Shown here piece after piece: positions 1 to 10,081 of a stretch of DNA of 64,000 nucleotides. The first letter of the stretch is position 1. Each line of letters opens with the position of its first letter. A model generated the notes under the pieces. It did no database searches. It was not told where the DNA came from and saw only the letters and a program-made list of their open reading frames with translations. Source of the DNA: Tranquillimonas sp964472855 (GTDB lineage: Bacteria > Pseudomonadota > Alphaproteobacteria > Rhodobacterales > Rhodobacteraceae); the NCBI GenBank assembly GCA_964472855.1, contig CAYYMJ010000004.1:1-64000 (forward strand), read 5' to 3'. A program made the translations under genes and the position numbers.

Positions 1-1466
<1,466 letters not shown>

Positions 1467-1474
1467 GCGTGATC

Positions 1475-1516
1475 TGAAACCAGGGGGCCGGTCCGTGCAT
1501 CGGGCCGGTCCTTGGC
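1475..1516 (+). other. Stem-loop in dnaK-dnaJ intergenic region
   Basis: Between the dnaK stop and dnaJ start, the segment GGGCCGG can pair (one G-U pair) with CCGGTCC across a 13-nt loop. There is no T-run after it, so it is more likely a partial transcript stabiliser or processing site than a terminator. This is inference from base pairing only. Confidence 0.3.
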
Positions 1517-1543
1517 GTTTCGGCAAGGGGAAAGAACCGGCTC

Positions 1544-2695
1544 ATGGCAAAGCGTGACTATTACGAAGTTCTCGGGGTTGCTCGTGGGGCGACCGGCGAC
1601 GAGATCAAGAAAGCCTATCGGCGCAAGGCCAAAGAGCTTCACCCCGACCGCAATTCAGACAACCCGAACGCCGAATCCCAGTTCAAGGAAGCCAACGAGG
1701 CCTATGACGTCCTGAAGGACGGCGACAAGAAGGCCGCCTATGACCGGTTCGGCCACGCGGCCTTCGAAGGCGGCATGGGCGGTGGCCCCCGTGGCGGACC
1801 CGGCATGCAGGGCGGCGATTTCGCCTCGGCCTTTTCCGACGTGTTCGACGACCTGTTCGGCGACATCATGGGCGGGGCCCGTGGCGGGCGCGGCGGCGGC
1901 CGGCGCGCCGTGCGCGGCGCCGATCTGCGGTTCAACCTGCGGGTCACGCTGGAAGACGCCTACAAGGGCATCCAACGCACGGTCAACGTTCCGGGCTCGG
2001 TCAGCTGCAACACCTGCAACGGAACCGGGGCCGAGGGCGGCTCGGAACCCAGCGTCTGCCCCACCTGTTCGGGCATGGGCAAGGTCCGGGCGCAGCAGGG
2101 CTTTTTCACCGTCGAACGCACCTGCCCCACCTGCGCCGGCGCCGGTCAGGTGGTGCAGAACCCGTGCAAGGCCTGCGGCGGCGCCGGCCGGGTCGAGAAA
2201 GAGCGCGCGCTGAACGTCAACATCCCCGCCGGGGTTGAAACCGGCACCCGCATCCGTCTGGCCGGCGAGGGCGAGGCCGGCGTGCGCGGCGGTCCGTCGG
2301 GCGACCTGTATATCTTTATCGAGGTCGCAGATCACCCGCTGTTCCAGCGCGAGGGCAACCATCTTTATGTCCGCGTGCCCGTCACCATGACCAGCGCGGC
2401 ACTGGGCGGCGATATCGAAGTGCCCACGATCGACGGTGGCCGCAGCCGGGTCAAGGTGCCTGCCGGCAGCCAGTCGGGCAAACAGATGCGCCTGCGCAAC
2501 AAGGGTATGCCGGCGCTGCGCGGCGGCGGTCAGGGCGACATGTATATCGAAATGGCGGTGGAAACCCCGGTCAACCTGACGGCGCAGCAAAGGGAATTGC
2601 TGCGCGAATTCGACCGGCTGGCCGAAAACAACAACCCCGAAAGCCACAGCTTCTTTTCCAAGGTCAAGACCTTCTGGGACAGCATGAAAAGCTGA
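1544..2695 (+). CDS. dnaJ: Chaperone protein DnaJ
   Basis: Hsp40 co-chaperone that delivers substrates to DnaK and stimulates its ATPase. The 383-residue product has the full class A layout: J domain with HPD at residues 33-35, a Gly/Phe-rich stretch (about 75-125) with repeated GGG, four zinc-finger repeats (CNTCNGTG, CPTCSGMG, CPTCAGAG, CKACGGAG) and the C-terminal substrate-binding domain. Length is typical. The ATG is preceded by an AAGGGGAAAG ribosome-binding stretch. It sits downstream of dnaK and is probably co-transcribed with it. Confidence 0.98.
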   Translation: MAKRDYYEVLGVARGATGDEIKKAYRRKAKELHPDRNSDNPNAESQFKEANEAYDVLKDGDKKAAYDRFGHAAFEGGMGGGPRGGPGMQGGDFASAFSDVFDDLFGDIMGGARGGRGGGRRAVRGADLRFNLRVTLEDAYKGIQRTVNVPGSVSCNTCNGTGAEGGSEPSVCPTCSGMGKVRAQQGFFTVERTCPTCAGAGQVVQNPCKACGGAGRVEKERALNVNIPAGVETGTRIRLAGEGEAGVRGGPSGDLYIFIEVADHPLFQREGNHLYVRVPVTMTSAALGGDIEVPTIDGGRSRVKVPAGSQSGKQMRLRNKGMPALRGGGQGDMYIEMAVETPVNLTAQQRELLREFDRLAENNNPESHSFFSKVKTFWDSMKS

Positions 2696-2752
2696 CGGCA
2701 CGGGCCGGGGTTTACCCGGCCTTAACCATGCCGGCGCCACGCTGAGGGCGCG

Positions 2753-3487
2753 ATGGCACATGAAATGTCCGAATCCCTGTTGCCGCTGATCGTGCCGCCC
2801 GCGAAGGCCGCCGATCTGCCCTATGTTGCCGGGCACCGCGACCGGTTGCGCGACCGTTTCTTTACCGCCGGGGCCGATGCGCTGCCGGACTATGAAATTC
2901 TGGAACTGCTGCTGTTTCTCTGCCAGCCCCGGGGCGATGTGAAGCCGGTGGCCTGGTCGCTGCTCGACCGGTTCGGCGACCTTGCCCATGTGGCCGCCGC
3001 GCCGCTGGACGATTTGTGCCGCGTCAAGGGGGTCGGGCGTGAAACCGCCCGTGCGCTGAAGGTTGTCGAAGCCGCCGGCCACCGCATGGCCCGCGCCCGG
3101 GTGCTGAACCGCCATGTCCTGACCGACTGGAACGGCCTGCTCGACTATTGCCGCACGGTCATGGCCTGCGGCGACATCGAACAGTTCCGCGTGCTGTATC
3201 TTGACCGCAAGAACACCCTGATCGCCGACGAACCGCAGGCCCGTGGCACCGTCGACCATGTGCCGGTTTACCCGCGCGAGGTGCTGAAACGGGCGCTGGC
3301 GCTGAATGCCTCGGCGCTGATCCTGGTGCACAACCACCCCTCGGGCGACCCCACTCCGTCGCAGGCCGACATCGCCATGACGGGCCAGATCGCCGCTGGC
3401 TGCACGGCCTTGGGCCTGACGCTGCATGACCACCTGATCATCGGCAAGGGACGGGAGACCAGCTTTCGCGCCGAAGGTCTGATCTGA
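2753..3487 (+). CDS. radC: RadC family JAMM/MPN-domain protein
   Basis: Product of 244 residues. The N-terminal half carries a helix-hairpin-helix-like segment (VKGVGRETARALK); the C-terminal half is a JAB/MPN domain with the metal-binding signature HNHPSGDPTPSQAD. The family was historically linked to DNA repair, but its true function is unsettled. It lies 57 bp after dnaJ on the same strand and may be read through from the dnaK operon. ATG 2753 was chosen; an in-frame ATG four codons later is a possible alternative. Confidence 0.93.
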   Translation: MAHEMSESLLPLIVPPAKAADLPYVAGHRDRLRDRFFTAGADALPDYEILELLLFLCQPRGDVKPVAWSLLDRFGDLAHVAAAPLDDLCRVKGVGRETARALKVVEAAGHRMARARVLNRHVLTDWNGLLDYCRTVMACGDIEQFRVLYLDRKNTLIADEPQARGTVDHVPVYPREVLKRALALNASALILVHNHPSGDPTPSQADIAMTGQIAAGCTALGLTLHDHLIIGKGRETSFRAEGLI

Positions 3488-3573
3488 ACCGCCCCGTTAT
3501 GGCGAGGGGGCGATTCGCGGGCCCGGTCGCGGGGCGCGGGGCGCGGCCCGGTGCCCGACCGGCGGCGCGGCGG

Positions 3574-5130
3574 TCAGTCCAGCCACACCTCGACCCGGCG
3601 ATTGATGCTGCGCCCCCAGTCGACGTCGTCACAGGCCATGGGCATCGCCTCGCCAAAGGCGACCGTGTCCAGCGTGATCCGCCCCTGATCGGCGGTGGCG
3701 GCGGCGACGCGCACCGCCTCGCGCACCGCGCGGGCCCGCTGCCGCGCCAGTTGGCGGTTGGTGTCCGCCGGTCCCTGACTGTCCGAAAACCCGACGAACA
3801 GCAGCCGCCGGTCGTCGAACACCCCGCGCTCCAGCGCCTCGGCCAGCAGGGCCACGTTCGACCGTGACTGCGCATCCAGATCGGTCGATCCGCCCTCGAA
3901 CCGGAACGTCACCGTCAGCCGCGCCAGTCCCGACAGCTTCGCCACCATCTCCTGCAGGTCGCCCAGCGACACCTCGTCGCCGGCGGCCGCGATGGCGCTG
4001 GCCAGCCGCAACCCCTGCGCATCGACGCCAATCGCTTCGGGGAACTGGTCGACGAACCCGGCCCTGCGCACCACCGGCTGTGCGGCGGGCGAGGCGGCAT
4101 AGCTCATGAATTCGCGGGCAATCCGTGGCAGGCGCCGGTTCGGGACATAGGCGAATACCGGCGCCGACAGCGGATAGTCTTCGGTCTTCAGGTTCAGGTT
4201 GGCGGCCACCGAACGGGCGCCGCAAGGGCCCAGCAGGGTCAGCGCCACCGCCTTGTCGGGTTGGGAATAGCTGCCAAGCCCCAGCGCGAATGGGTCCGCC
4301 GCCACCGCCGCCGCAAGGTCGGCCATATCGGCGTGGGCTTGCGCACCCGCAGCCGGTTCCAGCCCGCGCGGCGCCAGTATCAGGCGGTCGATCACGCCGG
4401 CCAGCCCCGACCCCGCCGCCGGCACATGCAGCGAAACCGGCTGGTCGCTGCCGCCCAGATCGGACCAGCGCGTCACCTGGCCCGACAGCACCCGCGCCAG
4501 GTCGTCCAGCGTGATTTCTTGCAACGGGTTGGTAATGGCCACCATCGGCACCAGCGCGTCCAGCGCCAGGATACGCGCGCGGCTGGACAGGCGCGGATCG
4601 CCGATGCCGGCCGCCTTGGCGGCGTCGGCTTCGTCACCCGTGATCTCGCGCAGGCTCAGCGCGACATCGGCGGATCCCGCCGCCAGCGCCGCGAACGCCC
4701 CGGTCGACCCCGCGGGCAGGAAACCGAACCGCCCCGCCAACTGGCCCGACACCCGGTCGGTCAGCGCGTAATCGTAACCGCCGCCCGTGGTCGCCGTTTT
4801 TTCCAGGGCATAGCCGTGACGGACCGCAAAGCTTTCCACCAGCGCCGGCAACAGCACCTCGCCCAGACTGGCGGCGCCGGCAAAGGCGACCTCGGCCACA
4901 AATGCGGTCATGTCCGGGCAGCCGGGCCCGTCGCACAGCACGCCGGACCCGTCGAGCGTGAGTTCGCCAAATTCGCTGTCGATACGATAAAACTCGCCGT
5001 CGAATCCCAGCAGCGTGCCACTGATTTCGACCGCCCCGTCGCGCGACAACAGCGTCACGTCCTGCGCCCACAGCGCCTGCGAGTGGAAAAGCGAAAGCGC
5101 GGCGAACATCGCCGCGCGCAATACCGTCAT
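3574..5130 (-). CDS. PstS-like substrate-binding protein fused to an OmpA peptidoglycan-binding domain
   Basis: A 518-residue exported protein. It has a signal peptide (about residues 1-22, cleaved after ALWAQ), a periplasmic binding-protein fold resembling PstS-type phosphate receptors (about 60-360; segments such as AAGSADVALSLREITGD and VPAAGSGL), and a C-terminal OmpA-like domain (about 400-518) with NRQLARQRARAVREAV and the terminal INRRVEVWL. The combination suggests a solute-binding module tethered to the cell wall. No pst transporter genes are adjacent, so phosphate as ligand is only a family-level guess. It follows gene 5152-6213 by 21 bp and is probably co-transcribed with it. Domain identity is good, function uncertain. 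Confidence 0.82.
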   Translation of the reverse strand: MTVLRAAMFAALSLFHSQALWAQDVTLLSRDGAVEISGTLLGFDGEFYRIDSEFGELTLDGSGVLCDGPGCPDMTAFVAEVAFAGAASLGEVLLPALVESFAVRHGYALEKTATTGGGYDYALTDRVSGQLAGRFGFLPAGSTGAFAALAAGSADVALSLREITGDEADAAKAAGIGDPRLSSRARILALDALVPMVAITNPLQEITLDDLARVLSGQVTRWSDLGGSDQPVSLHVPAAGSGLAGVIDRLILAPRGLEPAAGAQAHADMADLAAAVAADPFALGLGSYSQPDKAVALTLLGPCGARSVAANLNLKTEDYPLSAPVFAYVPNRRLPRIAREFMSYAASPAAQPVVRRAGFVDQFPEAIGVDAQGLRLASAIAAAGDEVSLGDLQEMVAKLSGLARLTVTFRFEGGSTDLDAQSRSNVALLAEALERGVFDDRRLLFVGFSDSQGPADTNRQLARQRARAVREAVRVAAATADQGRITLDTVAFGEAMPMACDDVDWGRSINRRVEVWLD

Positions 5131-5151
5131 GTTTCCTGGCCGCGCGCTGCC

Positions 5152-6213
5152 CTAATTGCCGGCGATAGTCAGGTCTTCAAGCAGGTTTTTCAACACAAGA
5201 ATATCGCCGATGGCGTCGCAGTCTGGCATGGCGAACGTAATTGTCACAGTCTCGAAGCGGCCGTCCTGACCAACCTGCAACGCCTGCCCCGCGATGTCCT
5301 TCATGCAGTTCCGGGCCGAAACCTCGACCTCGACCGTAAGGCGCACGGTGCCGTCGTGGTCGATCTGTCCGGTGGGCAGGCTGTAGACCTCGGCCACCTG
5401 CCCGCCCTGATCGCCGCCAAGCCGGGTCAGAAAGCCTCCGTCGGCGCGCACGCCGCGCATGATGTCCTTGGGCGCCTGGTCCCAGACATGGCCCGGGTCG
5501 CCATAGCCGGCGCCAAATTCCAGGGCATGGATCTGAAAGCCCAGATCGCCCGACCATTGCAGCACCACGTGATCGTAACCGGCGGCCGAGGCTGGCCCCA
5601 GATCGGCGCGGTAGACCCTGCCGTCATGTTCCAGCAGATAGGGTTCGGCCAGGTCCAGCACCGGCACGGTGCGGGCATAGCGTCCGCCGGCGCCAAGCCA
5701 GTCGTCGAACACCATCGCGCCGTGCGACACCCGCAACGGGCCGGGTTCGGCGCAGGGCAGGTTCAGCACCACATAGGCCATGCCGCCGGGCACCGATGTG
5801 GCCGACGTGACGGGGGCGCAGTCGTTCTGCGCGGTCGGCTCTGGCTGGGCCTCGGGCATGGGGGTTGGTGCGGGCGCCGCCTGTGCCGCCAGCATCAGCG
5901 CGGCCGGGCCACCGGTATCGGGGGCCGGGCTGCGCGCCGCCGGGGCGGCCAGTGCCAGGGTGATGCCGATATCGGGCTCGGCCGGCAGGATCTGACCCTG
6001 CCGGGCAACCGGGGTCACGGCGCCAGACGTCGCTTGCGGGGCCGCGGCGCGGGCAAAGTCGGGCACCGGCACGGCCACCGCCGCCGCCGGTGTCGCCGTG
6101 GCCGCGGCGAAGATGCCCGATTTCAACACCACGCCCGCCGTCAGCGCCATCACCGCGGCCGGGGCCAGCATGAAGAGCTTGCGGCGCATGTTGCGCGAAA
6201 GGGAAAGTGCCAC
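5152..6213 (-). CDS. Hypothetical N-terminally anchored protein downstream of secA
   Basis: A 353-residue protein I do not recognise. It begins with a basic segment (SRNMRRKLF) and one hydrophobic stretch (about residues 13-35) that acts as a signal or anchor. An Ala/Pro-rich low-complexity stretch (about 35-125) follows, then a globular domain (about 130-353) with several Cys residues (CAPV, LPCAE, ARNCMKD, MPDCD) that could form periplasmic disulfides. This architecture fits a periplasmic protein tethered to the inner membrane. It lies between secA and the PstS/OmpA fusion on the same strand. No function is assigned. Confidence 0.75.
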   Translation of the reverse strand: MALSLSRNMRRKLFMLAPAAVMALTAGVVLKSGIFAAATATPAAAVAVPVPDFARAAAPQATSGAVTPVARQGQILPAEPDIGITLALAAPAARSPAPDTGGPAALMLAAQAAPAPTPMPEAQPEPTAQNDCAPVTSATSVPGGMAYVVLNLPCAEPGPLRVSHGAMVFDDWLGAGGRYARTVPVLDLAEPYLLEHDGRVYRADLGPASAAGYDHVVLQWSGDLGFQIHALEFGAGYGDPGHVWDQAPKDIMRGVRADGGFLTRLGGDQGGQVAEVYSLPTGQIDHDGTVRLTVEVEVSARNCMKDIAGQALQVGQDGRFETVTITFAMPDCDAIGDILVLKNLLEDLTIAGN

Positions 6214-6341
6214 TGCAAAGCCTCCCTTGATCCTGTTCGACAGGCATCATGGCAGAGGAATGCGTCGGGCCCGCGGCAATTTCACGGCGCCGGGCGGGCA
6301 TTTGCCCGGCCCCGGTGACAGTTGTCAGGGCCGGGCGGTGA

Positions 6342-9056
6342 TCAGCCCAGCTTGCCGTGACAATGCTTGAATTTCTTGCCCGAGCCGCAGGGACAGTCAT
6401 CGTTGCGGCCGGGATTGCCCCAGGTCGCGGGGTCGTCTTCGACAAACCCCTGCTGAGGCGCGCCGGCGTCGGCGGTCTCCAGCGCGCGCCTGGGCTCGGC
6501 CTGCGCCTTGGCGGCGGCGGCGGCCATGGTCTGTTGGGCCTGAAGCTGGGCCATCATGGCCTGCTGCTCTTCGTCGGTCATCGGGCGGATCTGCGCCAGT
6601 TTCTGCGTGACCTCGGTGCGCAACGTGTCCAGCAGGGTTTCGAACAGCTGGAACGCCTCGTTCTTGTATTCGTTCAGCGGGTCGCGCTGCGCATAGCCGC
6701 GAAACCCGACGACCGATCGCAGGTGGTCAAGCATCAGGATATGTTCGCGCCATTTGCCGTCGATGGTCTGCAACAGCACCTGCTTTTCGATCGAACGCAT
6801 GTTCTCGGGGCCGAAATCGACCGCCTTCTTGGCCATCATCTGGTCCGAGGCCTTGGCCAGCCGGTCGCGTATTGTGTCAGCGTCGACGCCGTCTTCCTCG
6901 GTCCATTGCATGACCGGCTGGTCGATGCCCAGCTTTTCCAGCGCCGCGACATACAGGCCCTCGCCGTCCCACTGGTCGGCATAACTTTTCGGCGGAATAT
7001 ACTGGTCGACCAGATCGTCGATCACCTGGTGGCGCATGTCCTCGGCAATCTCGTTGACCTCTTCGGCTTCCATGATCTCGCGGCGCTGGCCAAAGATCAC
7101 CTTGCGCTGGTCGTTCATCACGTCGTCAAATTTCAACAGCTGCTTGCGGATGTCGAAATTGCGGCCCTCGACCTTGGCCTGCGCCCGTTCCAGCGACTTG
7201 TTGACCCACGGGTGAACGATGGCCTCGCCGTCTTTCAGGCCCAGCCGGCCCAGCACCTTGTCCAGCCGTTCCGATCCGAAGATGCGCATCAGATCATCTT
7301 CCAGCGACAGGAAAAAGGCCGAACGTCCGGGGTCGCCCTGCCGGCCCGAGCGGCCGCGCAACTGGTTGTCGATCCGGCGGCTTTCGTGGCGTTCGGTGGC
7401 CAGAACGAACAGGCCGCCGGCATTTTTTACCGCCGTTTCATCGGCGTCGTGCCGGGACTGGATCTCGTTGCGAATCTCTTCGGGGTCGCGGTCGGGCGCG
7501 GCGGCGATGGCTTCCATCACCGTAAACTCGACGTTGCCGCCCAGTTTGATGTCGGTTCCGCGCCCGGCCATGTTGGTGGCGATGGTCACTGCCCCCAGCT
7601 TGCCGGCGTCGGCGACGATCTTGGCTTCCTGTTCGTGCTGGCGCGCGTTCAGGACGCTGTGTTCGATGTTTTCCTTGGTCAGCAGGCCCGACAGGAATTC
7701 GGACTTTTCGATCGAGGTCGTGCCCACCAGCATCGGCTGTCCCTTTTCGTGGGCCTTCCTGATCGTATCGACCACGGCAAGATATTTCTCGTTGCCGGTG
7801 CGATAGACCGCGTCGTCGTCGTCGGCCCGCGCCACCGCCACGTTGGTTGGCACTTCGACCACGCCCAACGCGTAGATTTCCATGAATTCGTCGGCCTCGG
7901 TCAGCGCGGTGCCGGTCATGCCGGCCAGCTTGCCGTAGAGGCGGAAATAGTTCTGAAAGGTCACGCTGGCCAGCGTCACGTTCTCGGCCTGGATGGCCAC
8001 GTCTTCCTTGGCCTCGATCGCCTGATGCAGGCCGTCCGACAGGCGGCGGCCGGTCATCATGCGGCCGGTAAATTCGTCGATCAGCACCACCTGCCCGTCG
8101 CGGACGATATAGTCCTTGTCCCTGGTAAACAGCGTGTGGGCGCGCAGGCCCTGGTTCACATGATGGACGATCGTGGTCGATTCCGGTTCGTAAAGCGACT
8201 GGTCTTCGGGCAGGATCCCGGCCTCGACCAGATGCTTTTCAAGGAAATCGTTACCGTCGTCGGTGAAGGTGACGTTGCGGGTCTTTTCGTCGATCGAATA
8301 GTGCTGTTCGTTCAGCAGCGGAATGACCTTGTCGATGGTGCGATACAGATCGCTGCGGTCCTGGCTGGGCCCGGAGATGATAAGCGGCGTGCGCGCCTCG
8401 TCGATCAGAATCGAATCGACCTCGTCGACGATCGCATAGGCATGGTCGCGCTGCGACATCTCGCGCAGATCGCTTTTCATGTTGTCGCGCAGATAGTCGA
8501 ACCCCAGCTCGTTATTCGTGGCATAGGTCACGTCGGCGGCATAGGCCTGCCTCTTTTCGGCGTCGGGCTGCTGCGGATAGATGACGCCGGTCGTCATGCC
8601 CAGTTGCGCATAGACCTTGCCCATCCAGTCGGCATCGCGCTTGGCCAGATAGTCGTTGACGGTCACGATATGCACGCTGCCCCCGGTCAGCGCGTTCAGA
8701 TAGGCCGGGAAGGTCGCGACCAGCGTCTTGCCCTCGCCGGTCTTCATCTCGGCGATGTTGCCCTGGTGCAGGAATATCCCGCCCATCAGCTGCACATCGA
8801 AGGCCCGCAGACCCAGCGCGCGCTTGGCGGCCTCGCGGCAGTTGGCGAAGGCTTCGGGCAGCAGGTCGTCAAGGCTTTCGCCACCCGCGGCGCGCTGTTT
8901 CAGCGCTGCCGTGCGGTCGCGGATTTCGTCGTCGGTCAGCTTTTCGAAGTCCGGCTCGAGCGCGTTGATCTGGTCAACCATGGGGCCCGTCGACTTGATC
9001 ATTCGGTCATTGGGCGTGCCAAAGACCTTGCGGGCGAGGGATCCGAAACCAAGCAT
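6342..9056 (-). CDS. secA: Protein translocase subunit SecA
   Basis: Motor ATPase of the Sec preprotein translocase, acting at the inner membrane with SecYEG. The 904-residue product starts MLGFGSLARKVFG, the usual N-terminus of the family. It has Walker A (MKTGEGKTL), the DEAD-type Walker B region (DEVDSILIDEA), the helicase motif GRGTDIKLGG, and the C-terminal SecB-binding zinc motif CPCGSGKKFKHCHG. The open frame extends upstream to 10313, but that extension is antisense to the parvulin gene; ATG 9056, preceded by AGGAGTC, is the real start. A TTGACA promoter lies upstream and the parvulin gene is divergent. Confidence 0.98.
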   Translation of the reverse strand: MLGFGSLARKVFGTPNDRMIKSTGPMVDQINALEPDFEKLTDDEIRDRTAALKQRAAGGESLDDLLPEAFANCREAAKRALGLRAFDVQLMGGIFLHQGNIAEMKTGEGKTLVATFPAYLNALTGGSVHIVTVNDYLAKRDADWMGKVYAQLGMTTGVIYPQQPDAEKRQAYAADVTYATNNELGFDYLRDNMKSDLREMSQRDHAYAIVDEVDSILIDEARTPLIISGPSQDRSDLYRTIDKVIPLLNEQHYSIDEKTRNVTFTDDGNDFLEKHLVEAGILPEDQSLYEPESTTIVHHVNQGLRAHTLFTRDKDYIVRDGQVVLIDEFTGRMMTGRRLSDGLHQAIEAKEDVAIQAENVTLASVTFQNYFRLYGKLAGMTGTALTEADEFMEIYALGVVEVPTNVAVARADDDDAVYRTGNEKYLAVVDTIRKAHEKGQPMLVGTTSIEKSEFLSGLLTKENIEHSVLNARQHEQEAKIVADAGKLGAVTIATNMAGRGTDIKLGGNVEFTVMEAIAAAPDRDPEEIRNEIQSRHDADETAVKNAGGLFVLATERHESRRIDNQLRGRSGRQGDPGRSAFFLSLEDDLMRIFGSERLDKVLGRLGLKDGEAIVHPWVNKSLERAQAKVEGRNFDIRKQLLKFDDVMNDQRKVIFGQRREIMEAEEVNEIAEDMRHQVIDDLVDQYIPPKSYADQWDGEGLYVAALEKLGIDQPVMQWTEEDGVDADTIRDRLAKASDQMMAKKAVDFGPENMRSIEKQVLLQTIDGKWREHILMLDHLRSVVGFRGYAQRDPLNEYKNEAFQLFETLLDTLRTEVTQKLAQIRPMTDEEQQAMMAQLQAQQTMAAAAAKAQAEPRRALETADAGAPQQGFVEDDPATWGNPGRNDDCPCGSGKKFKHCHGKLG

Positions 9057-9112
9057 GTCGACTCCTGACAGTGTCGTGTAAAAAGGCCGTTCCGGGCTTG
9101 TGCCGGCGTGGC

Positions 9113-9126
9113 GAAACTCTAGTTTC
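9113..9126. promoter_or_regulatory. Inverted repeat in the secA leader
   Basis: GAAACT and AGTTTC are separated by 2 bp, forming a 14-bp dyad in the predicted untranslated leader of secA, about 40 bp inside the expected transcript. It could be an operator or part of an RNA fold. No known regulator is assigned. Confidence 0.3.
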
Positions 9127-9165
9127 TGCGGCACCGGTCCCGGCGGCCCCGAAAGACCACAACGC

Positions 9166-9194
9166 GATGTAAGGGTGCCCCCATCAAGTGTCAA
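9166..9194 (-). promoter_or_regulatory. Probable sigma-70 promoter of secA
   Basis: On the minus strand, a perfect -35 TTGACA is followed by a 17-bp spacer and a weaker -10 TACATC. This lies about 110 bp upstream of the secA start, in the divergent secA/parvulin intergenic region. The -35 and spacing are strong; the -10 matches only half of the consensus, as is common in this group. Confidence 0.55.
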
Positions 9195-9233
9195 CGTCAC
9201 GGCCCCAAGGGCCACCGCCATAAAGGATTTTCC

Positions 9234-10070
9234 ATGCCCCGTTATCGCCTGATCGGCCTTGCCGCCGCCTTTGCCGCTTCGTTTGCCGGCGCGTCCATGG
9301 CGCAGGACGCCGACACCGTTCTGGCCACCGTCGGCGAGACCGAGATCAGGCTTGGTCATATGCTGGCGCTGTTCAACCGCATGCCCGAACGGGTGCAGCA
9401 GTTGCCGGCCCAGACGGTGTGGGACGGTCTGCTGGAACAGCTGGTGCAACAGGCCGCGATGAGCGAATCGCTCGACAGCCTGTCGCGTGGTGGCGTGTTC
9501 ACCAACGAAAACAACCTGCGGGCCGTGCGCGCCGCCGAAGTGATCGACACTGCGATGGCCGGTGTCGTGACCGACGCGGCCATTCAGGCGGCCTATGATG
9601 CCAGTTTCGCCAACGCCCCGCAGGGGTTGGAATATAACGCCAGCCACATCCTGCTGGACAGCGAGGAGGCGGCCAACGCCGTGCTGGCCGACATCCGGGG
9701 CGGGGCCGATTTTCAGGACATGGCCCGCGAACATTCCACCGGACCGTCGGGGCCGAGCGGCGGGGCGCTGGGCTGGTTCGGGCTGGGCCAGATGGTGCCG
9801 GCCTTTGAAACCGCTGTCGTGGGCATGGATCCCGGCACCGTGGCCGGCCCGGTGCAAACCCAGTTTGGCTGGCACCTGATCATGCTGAACGAGGTGCGCG
9901 AGATCGCGGCGCCGGCCCTTGAGACCGTTCGCGACCAGCTTGTCGCCGATCTGCAGGACGGCGCGGTCGCTGAGATGCTGGCTGCCGTTCTCGACGATAC
10001 CACGATTGTGATGTCCGACGTTGCAATTGACCCCGAACTGATGAAGGACCAGTCTCTGCTGGCTGACTAG
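9234..10070 (+). CDS. Periplasmic parvulin-type peptidyl-prolyl cis-trans isomerase
   Basis: A 278-residue exported protein with an N-terminal signal peptide (about residues 1-23, cleavage after SMAQ). A SurA/PrsA-like N-terminal helical region follows, then a PpiC rotamase domain (about 130-225) with NASHILL, FQDMAREHSTGPSG and GALGWFGLGQMVPAFE. The role is folding of secreted or outer-membrane proteins in the periplasm. It is divergent from secA, a functionally sensible neighbour, and lies 11 bp before argJ on the same strand. Confidence 0.93.
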   Translation: MPRYRLIGLAAAFAASFAGASMAQDADTVLATVGETEIRLGHMLALFNRMPERVQQLPAQTVWDGLLEQLVQQAAMSESLDSLSRGGVFTNENNLRAVRAAEVIDTAMAGVVTDAAIQAAYDASFANAPQGLEYNASHILLDSEEAANAVLADIRGGADFQDMAREHSTGPSGPSGGALGWFGLGQMVPAFETAVVGMDPGTVAGPVQTQFGWHLIMLNEVREIAAPALETVRDQLVADLQDGAVAEMLAAVLDDTTIVMSDVAIDPELMKDQSLLAD

Positions 10071-10081
10071 CGGGGGTCGCG

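Noticed and set aside
1655..3433. 592-residue open frame on the minus strand opposite dnaJ and radC
   Set aside because: It is antisense to two strongly identified genes, has low-complexity HRQ-rich composition and no motif; it is a high-GC frame shadow.
4261..9068. Very long + strand open frames (685 and 903 residues) opposite the PstS/OmpA, hypothetical and secA genes
   Set aside because: They mirror the codon pattern of real minus-strand genes; no recognisable domains. Not genes.
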